The notes under the pieces were generated by a model that ran no database searches, was not told the origin of the DNA, and saw only the letters and a program-made list of their open reading frames with translations. DNA of 19,948 nucleotides, taken from assembly GCA_002197545.1 (NCBI GenBank), contig NFUO01000514.1, positions 1 to 19,948 of the forward strand, read 5' to 3'. Source of the DNA: Acidobacteria subdivision 2 bacterium RH1 MAG20. Lineage in GTDB: Bacteria > Acidobacteriota > Terriglobia > Terriglobales > Acidobacteriaceae. This document shows, piece by piece, positions 6,952-14,501 of the stretch (position 1 is its first letter; the number at the start of each line of letters is the position of its first letter). A program made the translations under genes and the position numbers.

Positions 6952-7521
6952 ATGTCCAGAACACAGTCGGCGATGGTCGAGTTGGGAACAGTGGCTCCAG
7001 CCTTTGAGTTGGCGGATGTAGTAAGCGGGAAGGCCGTCGGGCGCGACGATGTTGCCAGGAACGGGCTGCTGGCGATGTTCCTCTGCGTGCATTGCCCCTT
7101 TGTAAAGCATGTGGAGGCAGAGCTGGCCCGGATTGGCCGGGACTATGAAGGAAAGATCGGCATCGTGGCGATCTCCTCGAACGATGTGGTGGCTTATCCG
7201 CAGGACAGCCCGGAAGAGATGAAGGCGCAGGCCGAGCGGCTGGGCTTCCGCTTCCCTTACCTGTTCGACGAGACGCAGGAGGTAGCGCGGACTTATGACG
7301 CGGCCTGCACGCCTGACTTTTTCCTCTTCGATGCGGAGATGAAGCTGGTCTACCGCGGGCAACTGGACGATAGCCGTCCGCGGCGCGGAGACTCGGGTAA
7401 CGATATTCCGGTGACAGGCAAGGACCTGCGGCAGGCGCTGGATGATGTGATTTCCGGGAAGCGGCCGGATACCAACCAGCGGACCAGCATCGGGTGCAAC
7501 ATCAAGTGGCGCGAAGCTTAA
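6952..7521 (+). CDS. Thioredoxin-fold (redoxin/AhpC-TSA type) protein with CVHC motif
   Basis: A 189-residue cytoplasmic redoxin. The sequence from VELGTVAPAFELADVVSGK is the start of the peroxiredoxin/TlpA-like fold, followed by LLAMFLCVHCPFVKHVEAEL with cysteines 45 and 48 in the redox-active position. IVAISSNDVVAYPQDSPEEM and TPDFFLFDAEMKLVYRGQLD (with the conserved cis-Pro-like TPD) are typical of the thioredoxin family protein found widely in this form. GGAGG (6941-6945) is 6 bases before ATG 6952. No signal peptide is seen. It probably acts as a thiol oxidoreductase or peroxiredoxin-like protein; the substrate cannot be told. The carbonic anhydrase gene starts 19 bases downstream, so they likely form one transcript. 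Confidence 0.88.
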   Translation: MSRTQSAMVELGTVAPAFELADVVSGKAVGRDDVARNGLLAMFLCVHCPFVKHVEAELARIGRDYEGKIGIVAISSNDVVAYPQDSPEEMKAQAERLGFRFPYLFDETQEVARTYDAACTPDFFLFDAEMKLVYRGQLDDSRPRRGDSGNDIPVTGKDLRQALDDVISGKRPDTNQRTSIGCNIKWREA

Positions 7522-7540
7522 CGATTAGGAATGAGGTTTT

Positions 7541-8182
7541 ATGCAGGTTGTGCTTGAGCAGTTGAAGGCGGGGGTGCGGCGGTTCCAGACCGACATCTAT
7601 CCCGAACATGCTGAGATGTACTGCAAAGCGGCAAGCGAGCCGCAGGAGCCGCACACATTTTTCGTAGCCTGTGCCGACTCACGGATCGACCCTGAACTGA
7701 TTACGCAGTCGAAGCCTGGCGAGATGTTTGTGCTGCGTAATATCGGCAACCTGATTCCGGCCTACGGCGAGATGATGGGCGGCGTGAGCGCGGTGGTCGA
7801 GTATGCGGTGAGCCTGTTGAAGGTGAAACATGTCGTGGTCTGCGGCCATGCCGATTGCGGAGCGATGAAGGGCCTGCTTGCGCCCGAGAGCGTGAACTCC
7901 ATGCCTGCAGTAAAGAACTGGCTGAAGAATGCGGCGACGGCGATGAGCGTGGCGGAGGCGCTCGGCGAAAAGCATGAGGCGGCGGCCACGCTGATGCGGC
8001 GCGTGACGGAGCAGAATGTTCTGCTGCAGATTCAGCATCTGCGCACCCATCCCTCGGTTGCGGCAGCGATGGCGCGGGAGGAGCTGACGATCTCGGGGTG
8101 GGTTTATGAGATTGGAACGGGCGAGGTGCGGATATGGGAAGACGGCGCGAAGGGGTTTGTGCCGGTCGGTAAGGACGCATGA
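7541..8182 (+). CDS. Beta-class carbonic anhydrase
   Basis: Interconverts CO2 and bicarbonate in the cytoplasm using zinc. The ligand set of beta carbonic anhydrases is complete: C44, D46 and R48 in VACADSRIDPE, and H103 and C106 in VVCGHADCGAMKG. The intervening VLRNIGNLIPAYG and GGVSAVVEYAVSLL segments are also typical. At 213 residues it is full length. GAGG (7533-7536) precedes ATG 7541. The final codons overlap the bestrophin start (ATGA at 8179-8182), indicating translational coupling. The neighbour is a candidate anion channel, so the enzyme may act with it on bicarbonate supply or export; that partnership is inference. Confidence 0.96.
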   Translation: MQVVLEQLKAGVRRFQTDIYPEHAEMYCKAASEPQEPHTFFVACADSRIDPELITQSKPGEMFVLRNIGNLIPAYGEMMGGVSAVVEYAVSLLKVKHVVVCGHADCGAMKGLLAPESVNSMPAVKNWLKNAATAMSVAEALGEKHEAAATLMRRVTEQNVLLQIQHLRTHPSVAAAMAREELTISGWVYEIGTGEVRIWEDGAKGFVPVGKDA

Positions 8183-9093
8183 TCCTTCCCCGCTCGCAAC
8201 ACCTGCTGAAGATGGTGCGGTATGTCGGGCGGACTTTGCTGGTTTTGCTGGTGTATGACCTGATCGTGGTGATGGCGTACCAGTTTGGGCATTTGAAGTG
8301 GGTGGCTTTGCAGCATGTTCCGCTGGCGTTGTACGGGTCGGCGATTGGGGTGATTCTTGGGTTCAGGAACAACTCGGCGTATATGCGCTGGTGGGAGGCG
8401 CGGACGCTTTGGGGCTCGATTGTGAATAACTCGCGCTGCCTGGCGCGGCAGGTGACGACAACCATGCGTCCGGTGAGCGAGGGCGACGCCGACGAGTTGA
8501 AGACGATGCAGCGGCGGCTGGTCTATCACCAGATCGCCTATGTTCACGCGCTGCGCCAGCAGTTGCGGCAACTGGAGCCGTGGGCGGACATCTCTCCGCT
8601 GCTCAAGGATGCGGAGTTGAGTGCGCTGCGCGATGAGAAGAACATTCCATTGGCGATTCAGCAGCAGATTGGCGCGATGCTGCGTGAGTGCGTGGAACGG
8701 GGCTGGATAGATTACGTGGTGTGGCGGGCGATGGACCAGAACCTCGACGATCTGGCGGACGCTCAGGGCGGGACAGAGCGCATCAAAAATACGCCGATGC
8801 CGAAGCAATATGATTACTTTCCGAAGCTCTTCGTGCATCTGTACTGCGTTGTGCTCCCATTAGCGATGGTGATGACGCTGGGCTGGCTGACGCCGCTGGG
8901 CTCGACGCTGGTGGGGTTCATCTTTCTGGCGTTCGACAGGATTGGGCGCGATCTCGAAGACCCCTTCGAGAACACCATCTATGACATTCCGCTGACGTCG
9001 ATCTCGCGGACGATTGAGATTAATCTGCGGCAGCTTCTGGGCGAGACTACCCTACCTGCCGCGGAGAAAACCACGCTAGGAGTCCTTTGGTAG
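8179..9093 (+). CDS. Bestrophin-family (UPF0187) membrane channel
   Basis: A 304-residue inner-membrane protein of the bestrophin family, pentameric anion or cation channels. Visible features are an N-terminal membrane helix (about 15-36), then the strongly conserved GFRNNSAYMRWWEARTLWGS segment, a cytoplasmic helical middle part, and a C-terminal membrane block YCVVLPLAMVMTLGWLTPLG followed by FDRIGRDLEDPFENTIYDIP, with the conserved DPF acidic motif. The start ATG overlaps the carbonic anhydrase stop by four bases. It ends 5 bases before the convergent small membrane gene. Bestrophins can carry bicarbonate in eukaryotes; bacterial members are less clear, so ion selectivity here is unknown. 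Confidence 0.9.
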   Translation: MILPRSQHLLKMVRYVGRTLLVLLVYDLIVVMAYQFGHLKWVALQHVPLALYGSAIGVILGFRNNSAYMRWWEARTLWGSIVNNSRCLARQVTTTMRPVSEGDADELKTMQRRLVYHQIAYVHALRQQLRQLEPWADISPLLKDAELSALRDEKNIPLAIQQQIGAMLRECVERGWIDYVVWRAMDQNLDDLADAQGGTERIKNTPMPKQYDYFPKLFVHLYCVVLPLAMVMTLGWLTPLGSTLVGFIFLAFDRIGRDLEDPFENTIYDIPLTSISRTIEINLRQLLGETTLPAAEKTTLGVLW

Positions 9094-9098
9094 AGCAG

Positions 9099-9377
9099 TC
9101 AGTTGCCTGCTTGCTGAACAATCTGGCTGGTGCCGTCGGAGCCGTGGAGCTTGACGAGTTTGTTGTAGATGCCGATGAGCAGAAATGGCGCGGCCCATTG
9201 GCCAACGAAGAGGGCGGCGTGCGACTTCCTCGCTGCCGAGAGGCCGAGAGAGAGGACCATCGAGCCTAGAGCCAGGGCCAGGTAGGCGCTGGAGGGAACC
9301 TGAGAGGTGCACTTTTCCAGTGCGGCGGTTATTTGGTCTTCCTGTGCTTCACCTTTGGTAACGCGGTAGTCGGTCAT
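9099..9377 (-). CDS. Small two-helix membrane protein, function unknown
   Basis: A 92-residue protein starting at ATG 9377, with AAGGAG about 9 bases upstream. A longer open frame exists upstream but has no ribosome site. The N-terminus (MTDYRVTKGEAQEDQITAAL) is hydrophilic. Two hydrophobic stretches follow, SSAYLALALGSMVLSLGLSA (about 29-48) and AALFVGQWAAPFLLIGIYNK (about 55-74), and then a polar tail. It is convergent with the bestrophin gene and lies 134 bases downstream of the corA-like gene on the same strand. The family is not recognised. Confidence 0.72.
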   Translation of the reverse strand: MTDYRVTKGEAQEDQITAALEKCTSQVPSSAYLALALGSMVLSLGLSAARKSHAALFVGQWAAPFLLIGIYNKLVKLHGSDGTSQIVQQAGN

Positions 9378-9459
9378 GACGAAAATCTCCTTGGCAGTTT
9401 TGCTGTCTATAAGGAGAGATGCGGAAAATGGGTTCCACGAATACCTGCCTGCTGAAGCG

Positions 9460-9476
9460 AGGCTGGATTTCAGCCT
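9460..9476. terminator. Hairpin downstream of the CorA-type gene, possible terminator
   Basis: AGGCTG and CAGCCT pair as a 6-bp stem around a 5-base loop, about 36 bases beyond the CorA stop codon on the minus strand. No U-run follows in that direction, so an intrinsic terminator is doubtful. Confidence 0.25.
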
Positions 9477-9511
9477 GCGAAAAGTTACTGCTGATTTTGG
9501 TGACGGGGCAG

Positions 9512-10372
9512 TCAGAGCCACTTCAGTTTGCGGAGAATGAGCAGCAGCAAGGCGGTGCAGAGGATCGTGATTCCGCCAACATAGAGGGAGCCGTTAGGAG
9601 AGTCTTCAAAGGGCAGGCCCTTGAGGTTCATGCCGTAGATGCCGGAGATGGCGATGACGGGAAGGGCGATCGTGCCCAGGACGGTGAGGACCTTCATCAC
9701 TTCGTTGGTGCGGTTGGCAACGCTTGATAGATAAATATCGAGGGTGTTGTTGAGGAGGTCGCGCTGGGTTTCGACGGAGTCGAGCAGGCGGGCTACGTGA
9801 TCGTAGATGTCGCGGACGTAGGGCTGGTGTTCGGCATCGATGATGGAGCCGGGATCGCGCTGTAGATGCAGCGAGGCATCGCGCGTATTGACAAGGACGC
9901 GGCGGAGGTCGATGAGTTCGCGCTTGAGGCCGAAGACGCTCTGGAGCACCTCGGGCGAGGGTGAATCGATGACGGTATCTTCAAGGTCGTCGATGCGGTC
10001 GTCAAAGTTGTCGATGGCGGGGAAGTAGAGATCGACGATGGTGTCGAGAATGAGATAGAGGAGCTTTCCGGGGTTGTCGTCGGAGCCGTCGCGGCGTGCG
10101 CGGGCCAGTGCCTCGGCGGTAGAGGGGCAAGTGGGGTCAGCAATGGTGATGAAGAAATCTTTGCCGGCGAAGAGGTCTATGGTCGTGAAGGTGGGGTTGC
10201 CGGTAAGGTGGACAGGTTTGAAGACTGCAAAGGTGTAATGGGGCGCAGTGTCGACCTTGACGCTCTCGTTGTCGCTGCGACAGTCCTCGATGTGGAGTGG
10301 GTGAAGGTTATATTGCCTGGCCAACTCGTCGAGGCGGGGATCGGTAGCGGATTCGAGTTCGTACCAGGGCAT
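9512..10372 (-). CDS. corA: CorA-family magnesium/divalent cation transporter
   Basis: A 286-residue inner-membrane channel protein of the CorA (MIT) family, which takes up Mg2+ or related divalent ions. The diagnostic GMN motif is at 247-249 in AISGIYGMNLKGLPF, between membrane helix 1 (about 228-246) and helix 2 (about 263-282). The C-terminal basic RKLKWL is typical. The long cytoplasmic N-terminal domain contains VLVNTRDASLHLQRDPGS and YDHVARLLDSVETQRDLLNN, family landmarks before the stalk helix. AAAGGA sits before ATG 10372. The upstream gene on the same strand ends 31 bases away, so co-transcription is possible. Which metal is carried is not shown by sequence. Confidence 0.94.
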   Translation of the reverse strand: MPWYELESATDPRLDELARQYNLHPLHIEDCRSDNESVKVDTAPHYTFAVFKPVHLTGNPTFTTIDLFAGKDFFITIADPTCPSTAEALARARRDGSDDNPGKLLYLILDTIVDLYFPAIDNFDDRIDDLEDTVIDSPSPEVLQSVFGLKRELIDLRRVLVNTRDASLHLQRDPGSIIDAEHQPYVRDIYDHVARLLDSVETQRDLLNNTLDIYLSSVANRTNEVMKVLTVLGTIALPVIAISGIYGMNLKGLPFEDSPNGSLYVGGITILCTALLLLILRKLKWL

Positions 10373-10403
10373 CGTGAGTTCCTTTACTTGGCAACTTTGC
10401 GGA

Positions 10404-10739
10404 TTACTTCCCTTTTCCCGATAAGACGAAGATTATCGCTTCTTTGAAGAGTGCGAGGTCCTTTTTGTAGCTGACTGGTACTGCATGATCGAGCAAAATC
10501 CACTCTTTCATGGTCCGCTTGCCCATGGTGAGCGGGGAGATTTCTTTTCTATGAAGGAGTTCGGCGATTCTTTCTTTAGGGAGTTTGATGGCCACACCGC
10601 CGCCTTCTCCGCTGCGAGTGAAGGCGAAGAATTTTTTGTTGACGAGGAAGGTGACGTGCTTTTCGGTCTTCTCTTCGGTTACGCCGGGGAGCGCGGCGAG
10701 GAGTTTGGAGAGCGTGGTGACGAGTTCAGGATCTGGCAT
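10404..10739 (-). CDS. MmcQ/YjbR-like protein
   Basis: A 111-residue cytoplasmic protein. The pattern KHVTFLVNKKFFAFTRSGEG, then VAIKLPKERIAELLHRKEIS and KEWILLDHAV, matches the MmcQ/YjbR fold (also related to the TfoX N-terminal region), small proteins with a CyaY-like DNA-binding surface and no settled function. It is complete and of normal length. It lies between the CorA-type gene (31 bases downstream) and the ABC ATPase gene (45 bases upstream), all on the minus strand. Family assignment is by overall pattern, with moderate certainty. Confidence 0.72.
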   Translation of the reverse strand: MPDPELVTTLSKLLAALPGVTEEKTEKHVTFLVNKKFFAFTRSGEGGGVAIKLPKERIAELLHRKEISPLTMGKRTMKEWILLDHAVPVSYKKDLALFKEAIIFVLSGKGK

Positions 10740-10784
10740 GGTCCGGTTCCTCGACTGCGAAATGATGACATGCGACGAATGCCG

Positions 10785-11498
<714 letters not shown>

Positions 11499-11536
11499 GT
11501 AGTTACTATGAAGTTTATCGTGAGTGGGGGTCTGGG

Positions 11537-12133
11537 ATGAATTTTCGGGAGTTGCTGCTCCTCGTGCTGATGGGCTGGACGGCGGTAGGCGCGATTGGAG
11601 TTACGGTATCGCTGGCGAAGCAGGAACGGGCAAAGGCACTGCGACATTTCATGTGGATTGTGGGTGTCTGGGTGTTTTATATGACAGTGCTGCTATGGAC
11701 TTCGCTGACGCAACCGCAAAAGACCGTGGCTATCGGACAGGACCAATGCTTCGACGAGATGTGTTTCGCGGTGATGCAGGTGCAGGAGTTGCCGGGGTTC
11801 CTGATTCAGGATGGAAGCAGGCTGATTCGCGTGTCGGTGCGCATATCCAATCACGGCAAGGGGAAGACGCAGAGCGAGGGCTTGATTCAGGCCTATCTAA
11901 TAGACAAACAGGGGCGGAAGTGGGCTGAATCGACTGCGGTTTCAGGCGTGCGACTGACTGCACGGGTTGCGGCAGGAGATTCCGTGGTGAGCCAGCCAGT
12001 GTTTAAAGTGGCGAAGGATGCCACTGGACTTGGGCTGGTGTTTTCACATGGACAGCGGCAACCGGGTGTTCTGGTGATTGGAGATTCAGACAGCCTGCTG
12101 CATCGCCGGACAGTAGTCTGGCTGGATCGATAG
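11537..12133 (+). CDS. Membrane-anchored protein of unknown function, two N-terminal helices
   Basis: A 198-residue protein, start ATG 11537 (a weak G-rich site precedes it). Two membrane helices, LLLLVLMGWTAVGAIGVTVS (about 5-25) and FMWIVGVWVFYMTVLLWTSL (about 38-57), are followed by a soluble domain of about 140 residues. That domain contains VAIGQDQCFDEMCFAVMQVQ and RLIRVSVRISNHGKGKTQSE, a beta-rich pattern reminiscent of the DUF4352/telokin-like extracytoplasmic folds with two cysteines (C74 and C79 region). The similarity is only suggestive. It diverges from the ABC ATPase gene with 38 bases between the starts, so their promoters must overlap each other or the genes. Function is not recognised. 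Confidence 0.7.
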   Translation: MNFRELLLLVLMGWTAVGAIGVTVSLAKQERAKALRHFMWIVGVWVFYMTVLLWTSLTQPQKTVAIGQDQCFDEMCFAVMQVQELPGFLIQDGSRLIRVSVRISNHGKGKTQSEGLIQAYLIDKQGRKWAESTAVSGVRLTARVAAGDSVVSQPVFKVAKDATGLGLVFSHGQRQPGVLVIGDSDSLLHRRTVVWLDR

Positions 12134-12139
12134 CTCAGG

Positions 12140-12556
12140 TCAGGCAGGAGTGGTGTTCGTCAGCAGGAGTGAGTGGAGGGTGACATCTTCGAGAAAGCTG
12201 ATTTCGAGGCGGATGGTCACGACTTGGCCAAGATCCGCAGGAGAAGCGAGGTTTTTTCGACAGGTACAGAGATCGGTGAGGGCGAGGTGACCTGCCCGCG
12301 TGAGTTCGAGGCCGGAGGATACGATGGAGGCGTAGAGGTCGAGGATGGCGCGAAGCTGAATTTCGAGACGAAACTCCATCGTGCTGGGCGAGAGCGTCCT
12401 GCGACAAAGAATCCAGCCTCCACAGTCGGCCAGCGCCGAGGTAAGGTTTGGGAGGAGGCCGTAGCGCTCTTCGTAACTGAAGCCCTGGATATCGAGAGGT
12501 TGCATTTCGTGGATGAGGTCACCGCGGCTGGAAATTTCTGCCGTTAGGCTGTTCAT
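12140..12556 (-). CDS. Hypothetical protein, unrecognised
   Basis: A 138-residue open frame from ATG 12556, ending 6 bases from the convergent membrane gene. No good Shine-Dalgarno is visible. The protein is soluble, with four cysteines (CGGWILCRR and LCTCRKN) and an amphipathic helical stretch EIQLRAILDLYASIVSSGLE. The antisense frames are less protein-like, and the tight convergent packing supports a real gene. No domain is recognised; the start and even the coding status are moderately certain. Confidence 0.55.
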   Translation of the reverse strand: MNSLTAEISSRGDLIHEMQPLDIQGFSYEERYGLLPNLTSALADCGGWILCRRTLSPSTMEFRLEIQLRAILDLYASIVSSGLELTRAGHLALTDLCTCRKNLASPADLGQVVTIRLEISFLEDVTLHSLLLTNTTPA

Positions 12557-12643
12557 CGGAGAGGATCATCCAGAGCGTGACGGGAACAATGCACGGTGGT
12601 CATGTGACGGCGGAGTGTTCCCATCGTGTTTAAGATTGCCTCG

Positions 12644-12656
12644 ATTGGTTACCAAT
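12644..12656. repeat. Palindrome ATTGGT-N-ACCAAT upstream of acpS
   Basis: Perfect 6-bp arms around one base, in the 148-bp gap between the divergent gene at 12556 and acpS at 12705. TTATAG (12662-12667) just downstream could be an acpS -10, but no matching -35 at the right distance is seen. It may be a regulator site. Confidence 0.3.
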
Positions 12657-12704
12657 TGTGGTTATAGAGTTGGACCTGGTTCATAAATTGCAGGAGAGTA
12701 CCGA

Positions 12705-13082
12705 ATGGTTCTGGGATTAGGGACAGATTTGATCGAGATCGCGCGGGTACAGCAGAGCCTGGACCGGTTTGGGGAGCGGTTCATGCATAAGGTGTTCACT
12801 GAGGGCGAGATTGCCTACTGCCAGCAAAAGAAACAAGCCGCCGAGAGTTTTGCCGCCCGGTTTGCCGCAAAAGAGGCAGCCGCGAAAGCACTTGGGACAG
12901 GCATCAGCCGCGGCATCATGTGGAAAGAGATCGAAGTGAGGCGCAAGCCTGGCGAGCGGCCCATTTTGCATCTGAGCGGAAGGGCAGCGGAGCGCGCAGC
13001 GGCCATGGGCGTGCGCAATCTTCAACTGAGCTTGACCCATAGCCGGGAGGTCGCTATGGCGGTTGTCCTTGCGGAGAATTGA
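12705..13082 (+). CDS. acpS: Holo-[acyl-carrier-protein] synthase
   Basis: Transfers 4'-phosphopantetheine from coenzyme A to acyl carrier protein, which is essential for fatty acid synthesis. The 125-residue protein carries both AcpS signatures: GLGTDLIEIARV with the Mg2+ ligand D8, and FAARFAAKEAAAKALGTG with the catalytic E57. The C-terminal LQLSLTHSREVAMAVVLAE is also typical. Length is standard. GCAGGAG lies before ATG 12705. It is followed after 163 bases by the MlaD gene; no partner gene of the PNP-synthesis pathway is seen here. Confidence 0.96.
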   Translation: MVLGLGTDLIEIARVQQSLDRFGERFMHKVFTEGEIAYCQQKKQAAESFAARFAAKEAAAKALGTGISRGIMWKEIEVRRKPGERPILHLSGRAAERAAAMGVRNLQLSLTHSREVAMAVVLAEN

Positions 13083-13245
13083 AACCATTCGCTAACTCCA
13101 TGCATCCATTGAAAGCAAGCACTTTACGCGATCGGGATGTGGGAAGAAGTGTGCAGGACAGCGACTCGGCTGATGTATCCTCTCATTTACCGGGCACCCT
13201 GCTGCCTGAATCGCATTTTCGCTTGGAGAGATTTGAAGGAGAGCT

Positions 13246-14331
13246 ATGCCCAGCCAGCAGGAGGTCCGATGGTCGCAGTTGAAGGTGGGCGTGATTGTGC
13301 TGGTTGCGTCGGTGGTGCTGGTGACACTGCTGTTCCTGATGACGAGTTCCTCGGGTCTGGGTCTGTTTTCGCACAAGTTGACGATCACAACCTATTTTGA
13401 GAACTCGGCCGGCCTGAAAGAGGGCGCGGCGGTAAATCTCGAAGGCGTCACCATCGGCACGGTGAAGAGGATTACGGTCGTGAATACGCCCGAACGCAGG
13501 CTGACCCCGGTGAAGGTCATCATGAAGCTCGATCCAAAATATGCAGCGAACCTGAAGAAGGATTCAAAGGCATCGCTGACTACGGTGGGAGTGCTGGGCG
13601 ATACGGTGGTGGACATTAATAGTCAGTTCGCCGGGGGGGTTCCGCTAAAAGATGGCGATGAACTAAAGACACTGGAGACACCGAGTCTCACCGATGTCGT
13701 CAAGGCCAGCCAGGGGACCATCGAAAGCCTGAACGTGATTCTCTCTAAGATGAATATAATCGTCGATAACCTGCAGTCCGGCAAGGGCTCTGTGGGCCAG
13801 TTGATTAATAATCCCGACCTGTACAACAAGGCGAATGCAACGGTGAATGAGCTGCTTACGCTCGAAAAAAACCTGAACAACGGCCGCGGCTCCATTGGCA
13901 AGCTGATGACCGATGACACCATGTATAACCGGCTGAACGATGCTGCCGGAAAACTGGAGACCATCGCCAACGACCTGAATAGCGGCAAGGGCACGGCGGG
14001 AATGTTGTTGAAAGACGATACCCTCTACAAGAACCTGAACTCGACGCTGGTCCATGCCAACTCGATTATGGCGGATGCGGATGCGGGCAAGGGTGGCCTT
14101 GGGCTGATGCTGAAAGACCCGAAGTTCAGGAAGGACCTGAGCGATACATTGAACCAGGTGAATACGCTGGTGACGGGCGTGAACAACGGCAAAGGAACGC
14201 TTGGCAAACTGACGACAGACGATCGGGCTTACACGAATCTAAACAAGCTGCTGAACGCGAGCACCGATCTGGTCACGACAATTCGCAAGGACCCAAAGAA
14301 ATATCTGACGATCCATATGAGAATTTTTTAG
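13246..14331 (+). CDS. MlaD/MCE-family lipid transport protein with five C-terminal repeats
   Basis: A 361-residue, single-pass inner-membrane protein of the MCE family, the substrate-binding ring of phospholipid transporters that act between the membranes. The membrane helix spans about residues 14-34 (LKVGVIVLVASVVLVTLLFL). The MCE domain is about 44-125: TTYFENSAGLKEGAAVNLEG, VTIGTVKRI and LTTVGVLGDTVVDI. It continues into a helical tail with five repeats of about 34 residues, each with GKGxxGxLxxDxxxYxxLN, starting near 178, 212, 247, 280 and 314. AAGGAGAG precedes ATG 13246. The ATPase and permease partners (MlaF/MlaE) are not next to it in this window. It ends at a long hairpin. Confidence 0.92.
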   Translation: MPSQQEVRWSQLKVGVIVLVASVVLVTLLFLMTSSSGLGLFSHKLTITTYFENSAGLKEGAAVNLEGVTIGTVKRITVVNTPERRLTPVKVIMKLDPKYAANLKKDSKASLTTVGVLGDTVVDINSQFAGGVPLKDGDELKTLETPSLTDVVKASQGTIESLNVILSKMNIIVDNLQSGKGSVGQLINNPDLYNKANATVNELLTLEKNLNNGRGSIGKLMTDDTMYNRLNDAAGKLETIANDLNSGKGTAGMLLKDDTLYKNLNSTLVHANSIMADADAGKGGLGLMLKDPKFRKDLSDTLNQVNTLVTGVNNGKGTLGKLTTDDRAYTNLNKLLNASTDLVTTIRKDPKKYLTIHMRIF

Positions 14332-14339
14332 GATGACCG

Positions 14340-14381
14340 GCGCAAAAATGGTCCGGGCTGCGGCCCGGACTATTTTTGCGC
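14340..14381. terminator. Long bidirectional hairpin terminator after the MlaD gene
   Basis: Arms 14340-14357 and 14364-14381 are complementary over 18 bp with a single G-U pair, around a 6-base loop. The outer stem is AAAAA opposite TTTTT, so a U-run ends the GC stem (GTCCGGG/CCCGGAC) in either direction. It starts 8 bases after the MlaD stop. Confidence 0.85.
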
Positions 14382-14501
14382 TAAAACGCGACAGTTCATC
14401 AGATGAGTGATACCTTCATCCACGCCACAGCGCTTTGTATCCAATGGAGCACAGTTTATGCTGCTTTACGAGTGCCTTTTTCGGTCCTTTCAGGAGAACC
14501 T

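Noticed and set aside
8104..8838. 244-residue open frame antisense to the bestrophin gene
   Set aside because: Composition is typical of an antisense shadow, and the plus-strand gene has the family motifs.
14403..14501. N-terminal extension of the M13 peptidase from ATG 14403
   Set aside because: The Shine-Dalgarno and the signal peptide both point to ATG 14502.
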